NCBI RefSeq assembly: GCF_031081985.1
Contig: NZ_JARWSK010000003.1
Coordinates: 400,839-464,838, forward strand
Origin: Komagataeibacter xylinus
GTDB taxonomy: Bacteria > Pseudomonadota > Alphaproteobacteria > Acetobacterales > Acetobacteraceae
DNA length: 64,000 nt
Direction of reading: 5' to 3'
Part shown: positions 46,199 through 54,693 of the stretch, piece by piece
Numbering within the stretch: position 1 is the stretch's first letter
How the letters are laid out: the number at the start of each line of letters is the position of its first letter
The notes under the pieces: model-generated
Databases searched by the model: none
What the model was told of the DNA's origin: nothing
The model's input: the letters and a program-made list of their open reading frames with translations, nothing else
Made by a program: the position numbers and the translations under genes

Positions 46199-46275
46199 AA
46201 AGTTTCTGGTGAAGCTTTTTTCAAAAAGCTTCAGAACAACACCGCCTTTTTGAAAAAAGGCGGTGCCCGAAACTT
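46199..46275. repeat. Palindromic repeat, copy F
   Basis: A 77-base full core in the opposite orientation to copies B and C: AAAGTTTCTGGTG, GAAGCTTTTTTC/AAAAAGCTTC hairpin, then ACCGCCTTTTTG/AAAAAAGGCGGT hairpin, ending GCCCGAAACTT. It lies between the convergent arfB and efflux outer-membrane genes, six bases from each. Confidence 0.85.
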
Positions 46276-46280
46276 CCCTC

Positions 46281-47777
46281 TCACCCCTTCCCGGTCACCT
46301 TCTGCCCCTTGGGCGGCGCGGGCACCGGCGTATGTTCCGTCCAGCCGCCGCCAAGGGCGCGGTAGAGGGTGATGAGGTTCTGGTAGCGCGACACCGCAAT
46401 CGAGATCTGCCACTGCTGCGCCTGCAACAGCGTGCGCTGCGACACCAGTGAGGTGAGATAGGAATCCGTCCCCGCCCTGTAGCGCATCATGGCCAGGCTG
46501 TACGCATCGGCCGAGGTCGAGACATACCGGTCCATCTGCCCCGTCTCGTCGCGATAGGTGTCACGCGCGGCCAGTGCATCCGCCACTTCGCGGAAGGCGG
46601 ACTGCACCGCCTTTTCATAGGCCGCAGCCTTCGAGGCCCGCATGGCGCGCGAGGCCTTCAGGTTACCGCTGTTCTGCCCCCAGTTGAGCAGGGGCACCTG
46701 CAACTGCGGCGACACGCCCCACGTGGTCGCAGCCGAGGTAAACAGCTTGTGCGGCTGCAGGCTGCTGATGCCATCGGATGCGGTGAGCGTGATGCGCGGG
46801 TAGAACGCCGCCTTGGCCGCGCCAATATCGGCATTGGCGGCCAGCAGGTCATGCTCGGCGGCCTGGATGTCGGGGCGGTGCTCAAGCACCTCGGCGGGCA
46901 GGCCCGGCGGCAGGTCCTGCATGATGGTCTGCTGCCCCAGCGGGCTGGCGGGCGGCAGGTTATCGGGGATGGGCTGGCCGATGAGCATGGTCAGCAGGTT
47001 TTCATCCTGCCGCACATGCCGGCGCGATTCATCACGGAAGGCCCCGCTCTGCGCCACCTGTGTTTCCGTCTGGCGCAGGGTCATCTGGTCGGTCTCGCCA
47101 TGGGCGAAGCGGGCCTTGACCATCTCCAGCGTGGCTTCCTGCGAGGCCATCGTCTCATCGGACAGGCGCAGCGAAGCCTGGTCGCCCAGCCACGAAACAT
47201 AGGCCGTGGCCACCTGCGAGATGATGCTGATCAGCATGGCGCGCGCATTCTCACGCTGCATCAGCGCATGTTCCGCCGCCTCGCGCGACATGCTGCGGAT
47301 GCGCCCGAACAGGTCGATCTCATACGACGAGACGCCAATGCCCATCTGGTAATATTTGAACATGGGCGGGTGGCCGGTATCGAGGCCAGGCGCAAAGCTC
47401 AGGCCGGCTGCATCCGATGGTCCCTGGAACATCGCCTCGCCGCCGCCACTGATGGCGGGGAACAGGCTGGCATGCTGGATGTCGAACTGCCCCTGCGCAC
47501 GGCGGATATCGGCTGCTGCCTCCCGCAGGTCGCGGTTTTGCCGGATGGCGATGGCAATCAGCGCCCTGAGCCGGGGGTCGGTGAAGAATTCCGCCCAGCC
47601 CAGATTGGCCGCGAGCGGGTTCTCGGCCACCGCGTCGCCCGTGGTGGCGTAAGCGGGCCAGGCCTTGGCCAGCGGCGGGGTGGGGCGCTTGTAATGCGGG
47701 ATCATGGTGCAGCCCGCCAGCAGCATGGCCGCAAGCGTTGCGGCACCGGCCCGCCTGAGTGTGGGGAGAACGGTCAT
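46281..47777 (-). CDS. RND efflux outer-membrane lipoprotein (NodT/OprM family)
   Basis: The TolC-like exit duct of a tripartite pump, 498 residues. Lipobox LLAGCTM after a short signal; the mature protein has the two OEP repeats, with NPLAANLGWAEFFTDPRLRAL near the start and RPDIQAAEHDLLAANADIGAAKAAFYPRITL in parts of the second half (the conserved RPD and AxxxYP elements). The ATG at 47777 follows the RND gene by four bases. The C-terminus has a Lys/Pro-rich tail. Confidence 0.92.
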   Translation of the reverse strand: MTVLPTLRRAGAATLAAMLLAGCTMIPHYKRPTPPLAKAWPAYATTGDAVAENPLAANLGWAEFFTDPRLRALIAIAIRQNRDLREAAADIRRAQGQFDIQHASLFPAISGGGEAMFQGPSDAAGLSFAPGLDTGHPPMFKYYQMGIGVSSYEIDLFGRIRSMSREAAEHALMQRENARAMLISIISQVATAYVSWLGDQASLRLSDETMASQEATLEMVKARFAHGETDQMTLRQTETQVAQSGAFRDESRRHVRQDENLLTMLIGQPIPDNLPPASPLGQQTIMQDLPPGLPAEVLEHRPDIQAAEHDLLAANADIGAAKAAFYPRITLTASDGISSLQPHKLFTSAATTWGVSPQLQVPLLNWGQNSGNLKASRAMRASKAAAYEKAVQSAFREVADALAARDTYRDETGQMDRYVSTSADAYSLAMMRYRAGTDSYLTSLVSQRTLLQAQQWQISIAVSRYQNLITLYRALGGGWTEHTPVPAPPKGQKVTGKG

Positions 47778-47781
47778 TGCA

Positions 47782-50700
47782 TTACGCTCCCTTGGTCCGC
47801 TCGGACATGCGCCTGACGCGGAACAGGCGCAGCACCACCACAAAGAAAAGCGGCACGAAATACACCGCCAGCAGGGTGGCCGTGAGCATGCCGCCCACCA
47901 CCGCCGTGCCGATGGCGATACGCGCGGCAGAACCGGCCCCCGTGGCGATGGCCAGCGGAAACACGCCCACCACGAAGGCGATGGACGTCATGAGAATGGG
48001 GCGCAGGCGCTCGCGGCCTGCTTCAAGCACCGATTCCTCAAGGGTTGCCCCGTTCTCGAAAAACGCCTTGGCGAATTCCACGATCAGGATGGCGTTCTTC
48101 ACCGCCAGCCCCACCGTGGTCAGCAGCCCCACCTGGAAATACACGTCATTGGCCATGCCGCGCAGCAGGGTGGCCACGATCGCGCCCAGCACGCCCAGCG
48201 GAATGACCAGCAGCACGGCAAACGGAATGGCCCAGCTCTCATACAGCGCCGCGAGGCAGAACAGGATGACGATCACCGCCAGCGTGTAAAGCGGCCCGGT
48301 GGAAGAGCCCGAGGCCATCTGCTCGAACGAAAGCCCGGTCCATTCATACCCCACGCCTGCGGGCAGCTTGGCCAGGATCTCCTTCATGGCAGCGATCGAA
48401 TCCCCCGAACTGTAGCCCGCGGCGGGCTGGCCAAGGATTTCGAAGGCATTGAGGCCGTTATAGTCCTCGACCTTCTGCGGCCCCATAATCCACTGCCCGG
48501 ACACGAAGGCGTTGAACGGCACCATGCCGCCGGTGGCGTTGCGGATATACCATTTGTTCAGGTCATCGGGGATCATGCGCGCATCGGGCTCGCCCTGGAT
48601 GTAGACCTGCTTCACGCGGTCATCGCGCAGGAACTGGTTGACATAGATCGACCCCAGCGCCCCCTCGATGGTGGTGTTGATGTCGGCAATGGTGATGCCC
48701 AGCGCATTGGCCTTCTCGCGGTCGATATCGAGATGGAACTGCGGCGCATCTTCCATGCCGTTGGGGCGCACGGCGGTCAGGCGGCGGTCTTTCGCCGCCA
48801 TGCCCAGCACCATGTTGCGCGCCGCGAGCAGCCTGGTGTGGCCAAGGTGGCCACGGTCTTCAAGTTCAAGGTCGAAGCCGGTGGCGTTGCCGAGTTCCAG
48901 CACGGCGGGCGGATTGACGGCAAAGATCTGCGCGACCGGGTCGGTCCAGAAATGCATCATGATGCGCATGGCAATCGCTGATGAGGTCTGGCTGGCGGCG
49001 GGCCGCTCATCCCAGTCCTTGAGCCGGATGAAGAAGGCACCCGCACTCTGCCCCTGGCCTGCGAAGTTGAACCCGTTCGTGGAATAGACGGATTCGACAT
49101 TGTTGCCCTCGGTCCTGAGCACATAATCGGCAACCTTGCGGTTGACGGCCGCCGTCTCCTCCAGCGTGGCCCCCGCGGGCATGGTGACCTGGCCAAAGAT
49201 CAGGCCCTGGTCCTCATCAGGCAGGAAGCCACCGGGCAGGCGCATGAACAGCCAGCCCACGCCAGCCGTAATCAGCACGAACACCAGCATGGCCAGCCCC
49301 GCATGCCCGAGCACGCGCCCCACCCCGTTCTGGTAGGCCGTGGTCATGCGCGCGAAATGGCGGTTGAACCACCCTGCCGCCCCGGTGGTCTTTTCATGCG
49401 TGCCGGGCTTGAGCATGGTGGCGCACAGGGCCGGGGTCATGACCATGGCCACCAGCACCGAAAGCCACATGGCCGCAACGATGGTGATGGAAAACTGCCG
49501 GTAGATCACGCCCGTCGAGCCGCCAAAGGCCGCCATGGGCAGGAACACCGCCGTAAGCACCAGCACGATACCGACCAGCGCGCCCGAGATCTCGTCCATC
49601 GACTGCCGGGCCGCATCACGCGGAGAGAGCTTCTTCTCGGTCATGACGCGCTCGACATTTTCCACCACCACGATGGCGTCATCGACCAGCAGGCCCACGG
49701 CCAGCACCATGGCCAGCATGGTCAGCGTGTTGATGGAAAAGCCAAGCGCGGCCAGGATGCCGAACGTGCCCAGCAGCACCACCGGCACCGCGATGGTGGG
49801 GATCAGGGTGGCGCGGAAGTTCTGCAAGAACACCAGCATGACCAGGAAGACCAGCCCGATCGCCTCGATCAGGGTAACGATCACATCCTTGATCGACAGC
49901 ACGATGAAGGGCTCGGTATCGAGCGGATAGACGGTTTTCAGGCCCGGCGGAAAGAACTGCTCGAGTTCATGGATCTGCGCGCGCACCGCGTTTTCGGTCT
50001 GGAGCTGATTGGCGCCGGGGGCGAGCTTGAGCGCCATGCCCGAGGCCGGCATGTTGTTGTAGTAGGAATGGGTGTTGTAGGTCTGCGGCCCCAGCTCGAC
50101 ATGGGCCACGTCACGGATGCGCACCTGCGAGCCATCCTGCTGCACCTTGAGCAGGATCTTCTCGAATTCCTCGGGCGAGCGCAGGCGCGTCGGCCCGATG
50201 ATGGTCGCGTCCAGCCGCGCGCCCTTCACCGCCGGCACGCCGCCAAGTTCACCCGATGAAACCTGGATGTTCTGCGTCTGGATCGCGGTCTGCACATCGC
50301 CCACGGTCAGGCCGTATTTGTACAGTTTCGACGGGTCGAGCCAGATGCGCATGGCGTATTCCGCGCCAAACAGCGTGTGGTCGCCCACGCCGGTCACGCG
50401 GCTGAGCGGATCGGAGATGTTCGAGGCCACGTAATCGGCAATGTCGGCGCCGCTCATGCTGTTGTCGGTCGAGATGAAGCCGAGCACCATCATGAAGTTC
50501 TTGACGGCCTTGGTAATGCTCAGGCCCTGCGCGGTCACTTCCTGCGGCAGCTTGGGCTGGGCAAGCTGGAGCTTGTTCTGCACCTGCACCTGCGCGATGT
50601 CGGGGTTCGTCCCCTGCGCGAAGGTCAGGTCGATTTCCATCTGCCCCGAGGCATAGGACTGCGAGGAGATGTATTCGAGGTGATCGAGCCCGAACATCTG

Positions 50701-50907
50701 CTGCAGGATGGGGCGCACCACCGTATCGTTCACCGTATCGGCCGAGGCACCCGGATAGGTCACGGTAATGGCGATCTGGGGCGGCGCGATGGAGGGATAC
50801 TGCGCGATGGGCAGGCGGAAGATCGACACCCCGCCCACGAGCATGATGATCAGCCCGATCACCCACGCGAAGACGGGCCGGTCAATGAAAAAGCGCGACA
50901 CAGACAT
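47782..50907 (-). CDS. RND multidrug efflux transporter, HAE1 family (AcrB/MexB-like)
   Basis: The inner-membrane proton-driven pump, 1041 residues with 12 helices and two large periplasmic loops. The proton-relay helix TM4 reads LAVGLLVDDAIVVVENVER with the Asp pair, and TM10 reads GLAVKNAILIVEFAK with the essential Lys. The N-terminus SRFFIDRPVFAWVIGLI is characteristic. Middle gene of the MFP-RND-OMF operon. Drug range cannot be read from sequence. Confidence 0.96.
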   Translation of the reverse strand: MSVSRFFIDRPVFAWVIGLIIMLVGGVSIFRLPIAQYPSIAPPQIAITVTYPGASADTVNDTVVRPILQQMFGLDHLEYISSQSYASGQMEIDLTFAQGTNPDIAQVQVQNKLQLAQPKLPQEVTAQGLSITKAVKNFMMVLGFISTDNSMSGADIADYVASNISDPLSRVTGVGDHTLFGAEYAMRIWLDPSKLYKYGLTVGDVQTAIQTQNIQVSSGELGGVPAVKGARLDATIIGPTRLRSPEEFEKILLKVQQDGSQVRIRDVAHVELGPQTYNTHSYYNNMPASGMALKLAPGANQLQTENAVRAQIHELEQFFPPGLKTVYPLDTEPFIVLSIKDVIVTLIEAIGLVFLVMLVFLQNFRATLIPTIAVPVVLLGTFGILAALGFSINTLTMLAMVLAVGLLVDDAIVVVENVERVMTEKKLSPRDAARQSMDEISGALVGIVLVLTAVFLPMAAFGGSTGVIYRQFSITIVAAMWLSVLVAMVMTPALCATMLKPGTHEKTTGAAGWFNRHFARMTTAYQNGVGRVLGHAGLAMLVFVLITAGVGWLFMRLPGGFLPDEDQGLIFGQVTMPAGATLEETAAVNRKVADYVLRTEGNNVESVYSTNGFNFAGQGQSAGAFFIRLKDWDERPAASQTSSAIAMRIMMHFWTDPVAQIFAVNPPAVLELGNATGFDLELEDRGHLGHTRLLAARNMVLGMAAKDRRLTAVRPNGMEDAPQFHLDIDREKANALGITIADINTTIEGALGSIYVNQFLRDDRVKQVYIQGEPDARMIPDDLNKWYIRNATGGMVPFNAFVSGQWIMGPQKVEDYNGLNAFEILGQPAAGYSSGDSIAAMKEILAKLPAGVGYEWTGLSFEQMASGSSTGPLYTLAVIVILFCLAALYESWAIPFAVLLVIPLGVLGAIVATLLRGMANDVYFQVGLLTTVGLAVKNAILIVEFAKAFFENGATLEESVLEAGRERLRPILMTSIAFVVGVFPLAIATGAGSAARIAIGTAVVGGMLTATLLAVYFVPLFFVVVLRLFRVRRMSERTKGA

Positions 50908-50913
50908 GGGGGA

Positions 50914-52056
50914 TTATCCTGCCTTGGCCGGTTCTGCGGCGTCCTGCGGGGCGACGGTGTCGCCGGAATGGATTTTCTGCACGCCCTCAAGCACCACGCG
51001 CTCGCCGCTTTTCAGCCCGCCGGTCACCAGCCAGTCCGTGCCAATGGCCTGCCCGACCGTGATGGCGCGCAGGTTGACCTTGTTATCGCCGTCGACCACC
51101 CATACCTGCGGGTCACCGTGGGAGTTGCGCTGCACCGCCTGCTGCGGCACCAGCAGGGCGGTGGGGTCCAGCCCCTCCGCCAGTTGGGCATGCACGTACA
51201 TGCCGGGCAGCAGCAGCCGCTCGGGATTGGGCATGACCGCGCGGACCACGACCGTGGCGGTGGCTTCATCCACGTTCACTTCCGAGAATTCCATGCTGCC
51301 GGAATGCTCGTAGGTCGTGCCATCCTCCAGCGTGATGCTGATGGAGGCGGCATTGTCGCCCGCGCGCGTCAGCCGCCCCTGCGCCAGCTCGCGCTTGAAG
51401 CGCAGCAGTTCGGTCGCGGGCAGGTTCACATCCACATAGATCGGGTCAAGCCGGGTGACGATGGCGACGTTGTTGGTCTGGTTGGCGGTGACCAGCGCGC
51501 CCACGGTCAGGATGGAGCGACCGATGCGGCCCGTGATCGGGGCATTCATGTGGGTGTAGCCCAGATCAACCGTGGCGCGCTCGAGCTGGCCCTTCGCGGT
51601 CAGGATATCGCCCTGGGCCGCGCGCTCGGCGGCCAGCGCGTCGTCATATTCCTGCTGGCTTACGGCATGGGCCTTGAGCAGCGGCCCGTAGCGCGTGAGC
51701 TTGGCACGCGCCGTGACCTCGCTGCCCTGGGCATGCAGGAGCTGGCCCTGCGCGCTGTCCACCGCAGCCTGATAGATGCTGGGATCGATCTGGTAGAGCT
51801 GCTGGCCTGCCTGCACGTCCGTGCCTTCAACGAACAGGCGCTTCTGGATCACGCCGCTGACCTGCGGGCGCACCTGCGCGATCTCGAACGCTTCGGTGCG
51901 GCCGGGCAACTGGGTGTGGATTTCCACCGGAGCGGCCTTGAGCGTCATGACCGTAACGGGCTGGGGCGGCATCTTGGGGGCAGCGGCATGCTTCTGGCAC
52001 CCCGCCAGGGCGAGTATCAGAGCCGCCGGGGCTACGACACGGGAATATTGCATCAT
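50914..52056 (-). CDS. RND efflux periplasmic adaptor (AcrA/MexA-like)
   Basis: The membrane-fusion lipoprotein that links pump and duct; 380 residues from MMQYSRVVAPAALILALAGC (lipobox LAGC). It has the split lipoyl domain (VRPQVSGVIQKRLFVEGTDV and DLGYTHMNAPITGRIG), an alpha-hairpin rich in Ala/Gln between them, and the beta-barrel and membrane-proximal domains. The two adjacent ATGs are 52056 and 52053. First gene of the operon, divergent from the TetR-type regulator. Confidence 0.94.
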   Translation of the reverse strand: MMQYSRVVAPAALILALAGCQKHAAAPKMPPQPVTVMTLKAAPVEIHTQLPGRTEAFEIAQVRPQVSGVIQKRLFVEGTDVQAGQQLYQIDPSIYQAAVDSAQGQLLHAQGSEVTARAKLTRYGPLLKAHAVSQQEYDDALAAERAAQGDILTAKGQLERATVDLGYTHMNAPITGRIGRSILTVGALVTANQTNNVAIVTRLDPIYVDVNLPATELLRFKRELAQGRLTRAGDNAASISITLEDGTTYEHSGSMEFSEVNVDEATATVVVRAVMPNPERLLLPGMYVHAQLAEGLDPTALLVPQQAVQRNSHGDPQVWVVDGDNKVNLRAITVGQAIGTDWLVTGGLKSGERVVLEGVQKIHSGDTVAPQDAAEPAKAG

Positions 52057-52153
52057 GGTCACCAACCGGCTTGAGGGCCGTAATCTAAAAATGTTTCTGA
52101 ATCACGTCCGTGCTGTTTGCCGCACATAGCCGCCATAGGAAAGCCAAATAAGG

Positions 52154-52167
52154 AAACCATTTGGTTT
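52154..52167. promoter_or_regulatory. Candidate TetR operator palindrome
   Basis: AAACCATTTGGTTT is a perfect 14-base palindrome in the gap between the divergent efflux operon and the TetR gene. It is flanked by further dyads, CCAAAT...ATTTGG (52144-52164) and GTTTTC...GAAAAC (52164-52183). The position and symmetry fit an autoregulated repressor site. Confidence 0.6.
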
Positions 52168-52247
52168 TCAATGAATGGAAAACTATATCGTCTCCATAAG
52201 GCGGTCAAGCAGGGCACCCATTCAAAAATGGCCGGAGCAGATTACGA

Positions 52248-52940
52248 ATGAGCAAGATTGGACGGGAAGGACACGGCTCCATGCATGATAACTGTGACAC
52301 CCCGCGCCGCGGCCCCGGTCGCCCCCCGGAAATGGAGGAATGCGAACGCCGCGAACGTATTCTCGATGCGGCAAGCGAAGTGTTGCAGAAATGCGGCTAT
52401 CATGCAGCCTCGATGGACAAGGTGGCCCAGCATTCCGCCATGTCCAAGCGCACGCTGTACCTCATGTTCCATTCCAAGCAGGACCTGTTCCACACGCTGG
52501 TCAGCAGCAGGCTGTTCAATGTCAGCCCCGGCAAATGCCTGCACATGGCCGACCCGGTGGAAGAACTGACCGAACTGCTCATGCGCCTTGGCGGCGTGAT
52601 CCTGCGGCCCGACCGCATCAGCCTGATCCGCGCACTCGTTACCGAATCGCCACAATCGGAAGACATCCGCCAGATCCTGACCAGCCTGCGCGCGGGCGGA
52701 AAGGACAATGTGCTCACCACCTGGCTCGACCGTTACGTGCGGGCGCGCAACGGGCCGATGGAGAATATATCGATGTACGGCAACATGCTGTTTGGCATGA
52801 CCATTGGCGACCTGATGCTGCAAAACCTGGCCTGCGCGCCTGATCAGTCATGGAGCGAGCAGGACATGCGGCCGCGTTTTCGCAGGGCGGTGCAGATTTT
52901 TCTGGCGGGCTTCAGCGATGGTTGCCCTGCGGCTTCCTAA
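52248..52940 (+). CDS. TetR/AcrR family transcriptional regulator
   Basis: A 230-residue helix-turn-helix repressor. The HTH is RERILDAASEVLQKCGYHAA, continuing into ASMDKVAQHSAMSKRTLYLMF, the canonical TetR recognition region, at about residues 36-80. The C-terminal ligand-binding domain is divergent. An unusual N-terminal 30 residues rich in Pro/Arg (DTPRRGPGRPPEME) resembles an AT-hook. It is divergent from the RND operon and probably represses it and itself. Confidence 0.92.
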   Translation: MSKIGREGHGSMHDNCDTPRRGPGRPPEMEECERRERILDAASEVLQKCGYHAASMDKVAQHSAMSKRTLYLMFHSKQDLFHTLVSSRLFNVSPGKCLHMADPVEELTELLMRLGGVILRPDRISLIRALVTESPQSEDIRQILTSLRAGGKDNVLTTWLDRYVRARNGPMENISMYGNMLFGMTIGDLMLQNLACAPDQSWSEQDMRPRFRRAVQIFLAGFSDGCPAAS

Positions 52941-52997
52941 CGCGTTTCGGGGCACCGCCCCTGTTTGCTGACAGTGGGGGCACCTGAAGCTTTCCGA

Positions 52998-53582
52998 TTA
53001 TTGCGAAACCGGCTTTTCCGCTTCCGGTGGCACGGCTTTCGGGCAGCCTTCGGGCGCCACGCGATATGGCCCTCCGGCCAGGACCTCCAGGCACAGCACG
53101 CCCAGCCTGCCGGGGTTGCGTGGGCCGAGATGCAGCAATGCGCCGCCATCCGTCCAGCGGCAGGGTTCGGGGCGCGGGGCGTAAAAACCATCATGCCACC
53201 CTGCAGGCGCTTTCTGGGCCAGATGCATGACGATATGGCGGGCCACGGTGCCTTCAAACAGCTTGATGTGCCGGACCAGCACGCCACGCGGGCGGCGGTC
53301 ATCGGCGCAGGCGCCAACCATGCTGACCGGGCGGACGGTGCGCGACATGATCCGCACGGTGCCAACATCCGGGGGCAGCATGAAGACCGCATAGCGATTG
53401 GCATCGCGCATCTTGCGCAGGGTAATGCCCTGATCGGTCATGAGGTGAAGATCAGCATCATGCGTTGTCACAGCCGCGGCTTCCGCCCTTCCCGGCGTGG
53501 GGTCCGCGCCTGACATGGCGCCGTTGGGGGGCATGCTGCCCGTGTTGGAACGGCTCATACCCGTGGTTAGGCCACCAGACAT
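52998..53582 (-). CDS. Conserved protein of unknown function
   Basis: A 194-residue protein. The first 45 residues are low-complexity (Met/Ser/Gly/Pro-rich). The rest is a probable beta-rich domain: VRIMSRTVRPVSMVGACADD, RRPRGVLVRHIKLF, GWHDGFYAPRPEPCRW and GVLCLEVLAGGPYRV. I recognise the pattern from other acetic acid bacterial hypothetical proteins but know no function. ATG 53582 has GGGGGA five bases upstream and is preferred over the TTG frame start at 53618. Confidence 0.6.
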   Translation of the reverse strand: MSGGLTTGMSRSNTGSMPPNGAMSGADPTPGRAEAAAVTTHDADLHLMTDQGITLRKMRDANRYAVFMLPPDVGTVRIMSRTVRPVSMVGACADDRRPRGVLVRHIKLFEGTVARHIVMHLAQKAPAGWHDGFYAPRPEPCRWTDGGALLHLGPRNPGRLGVLCLEVLAGGPYRVAPEGCPKAVPPEAEKPVSQ

Positions 53583-53946
53583 TTTCTTCCCCCATGGCAT
53601 AAATTCCAGTTCCGGCAAGGCAACAGCGCCAGAACTGACATGGAGGAAAAATATCGGCGGAAAGCATTAAAAATATTCTAAGACGGTGCCTGAAAAGTCA
53701 GGCCAGTGCATGTGCTGCACTCGTGGAAATTCCGGGATGTCCCCTTTTTCAAAGATAGTGTTCTTTGAAGCTTTTCCTGATCTGGCATTTTACAATAACG
53801 GTTTTATCTGAATGCATTCCCCGGGCCATGCCTTCAGGGGCATAACAGGCGCGGATGCAGCCCTGCCGTCCATTTTTATAACCTCCTGCATCATGCGGTG
53901 CCGCGCTATCGTAATAACAGGCGTGTGAGAGCAAGGGAGAAGCTGC
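53583..53946. other. Divergent intergenic region with a decayed repeat
   Basis: About 360 bases between divergent unknown genes. From about 53684 to 53780 is an eroded copy of the palindromic repeat: GGTGCCTGAAAAGTCAGG matches the end of copy E, and GTCCCCTTTTTCAAAG with GTTCTTTGAAGCTTTT matches the core. A region of imperfect dyads near 53850-53930 is otherwise unexplained. Confidence 0.5.
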
Positions 53947-54459
53947 GTGGGTCAGACGTGGGGTGATTATCAGGCTGTCGTGCAGTTATCGGCAGGCCTG
54001 AATGTAGCCATTCTCAGCTTTGTGGATATCAGCCTGCCTGCCATAAAGGAACGCCGGCGCGTCTTTGCCAAGGCCCAGCAGGAACTCGACATGCACCGCG
54101 CGGCACCCGCGAAGCTGACCTCCGCCGCCCAGCTCGAGCATGACTGTCAGGTCGATGAAATGAACCAGAAGCTTTACCTGCTGTGGAAGCAATCCTCATC
54201 CTTCAGCAGCGAGGAAGATTCCCTTATCCATTCCACCGGCATCCTGGGCTTTATCGGCGCGGCACTCAGCCTGTTCCTGCTGTGGTATTCAGCGGAATAT
54301 TATGATGCCAGCATCAACGTGACCGGCAAATTCGTAATCGGCCTGTCATTCTGTTCACTGATCGGGGCGTTCATCATCAATTTCATGACCGCATCGCAGG
54401 CCAACGTCTACACTAGGCAATGCAACCAGATCCGCACGGAAATGCGGCAGAAGCTGTAA
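53947..54459 (+). CDS. Small membrane protein of unknown function
   Basis: A 170-residue protein with a hydrophobic N-terminal segment (VVQLSAGLNVAILSFVDISL, weak), a cytosolic helical stretch (RRRVFAKAQQELDMHR) and two strong C-terminal membrane helices (GILGFIGAALSLFLLWYS and FVIGLSFCSLIGAFIINFM). GTG start at 53947 with GGGAG seven bases upstream. No known family. It is convergent with the cellulose genes; any link to them is unproven. Confidence 0.65.
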   Translation: MGQTWGDYQAVVQLSAGLNVAILSFVDISLPAIKERRRVFAKAQQELDMHRAAPAKLTSAAQLEHDCQVDEMNQKLYLLWKQSSSFSSEEDSLIHSTGILGFIGAALSLFLLWYSAEYYDASINVTGKFVIGLSFCSLIGAFIINFMTASQANVYTRQCNQIRTEMRQKL

Positions 54460-54693
54460 AGCCTGCACGGCATGGAAACGGCGGCGCGTTCATGATTCCA
54501 TTTCCTGAATGGACAATATTTGAGCGACACAAGTTCCGTGATCAGGAGTAATGTCTATATAGTTATTCGAAAAATCAGTCCTATTCTGGTTTTTTCATCA
54601 AATTTCATCATTGTCACGCCCGATCCGTTATGGCTCCAGAGGCTGGCAGATCCGATAGCATTCCTGAAATGATAGCAGTTTCCAGCAGCCTTC

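Noticed and set aside
8878..53780. The repeated palindromes as a CRISPR array
   Set aside because: Copies are kilobases apart, vary in length and orientation, and have no regular spacers or cas genes.
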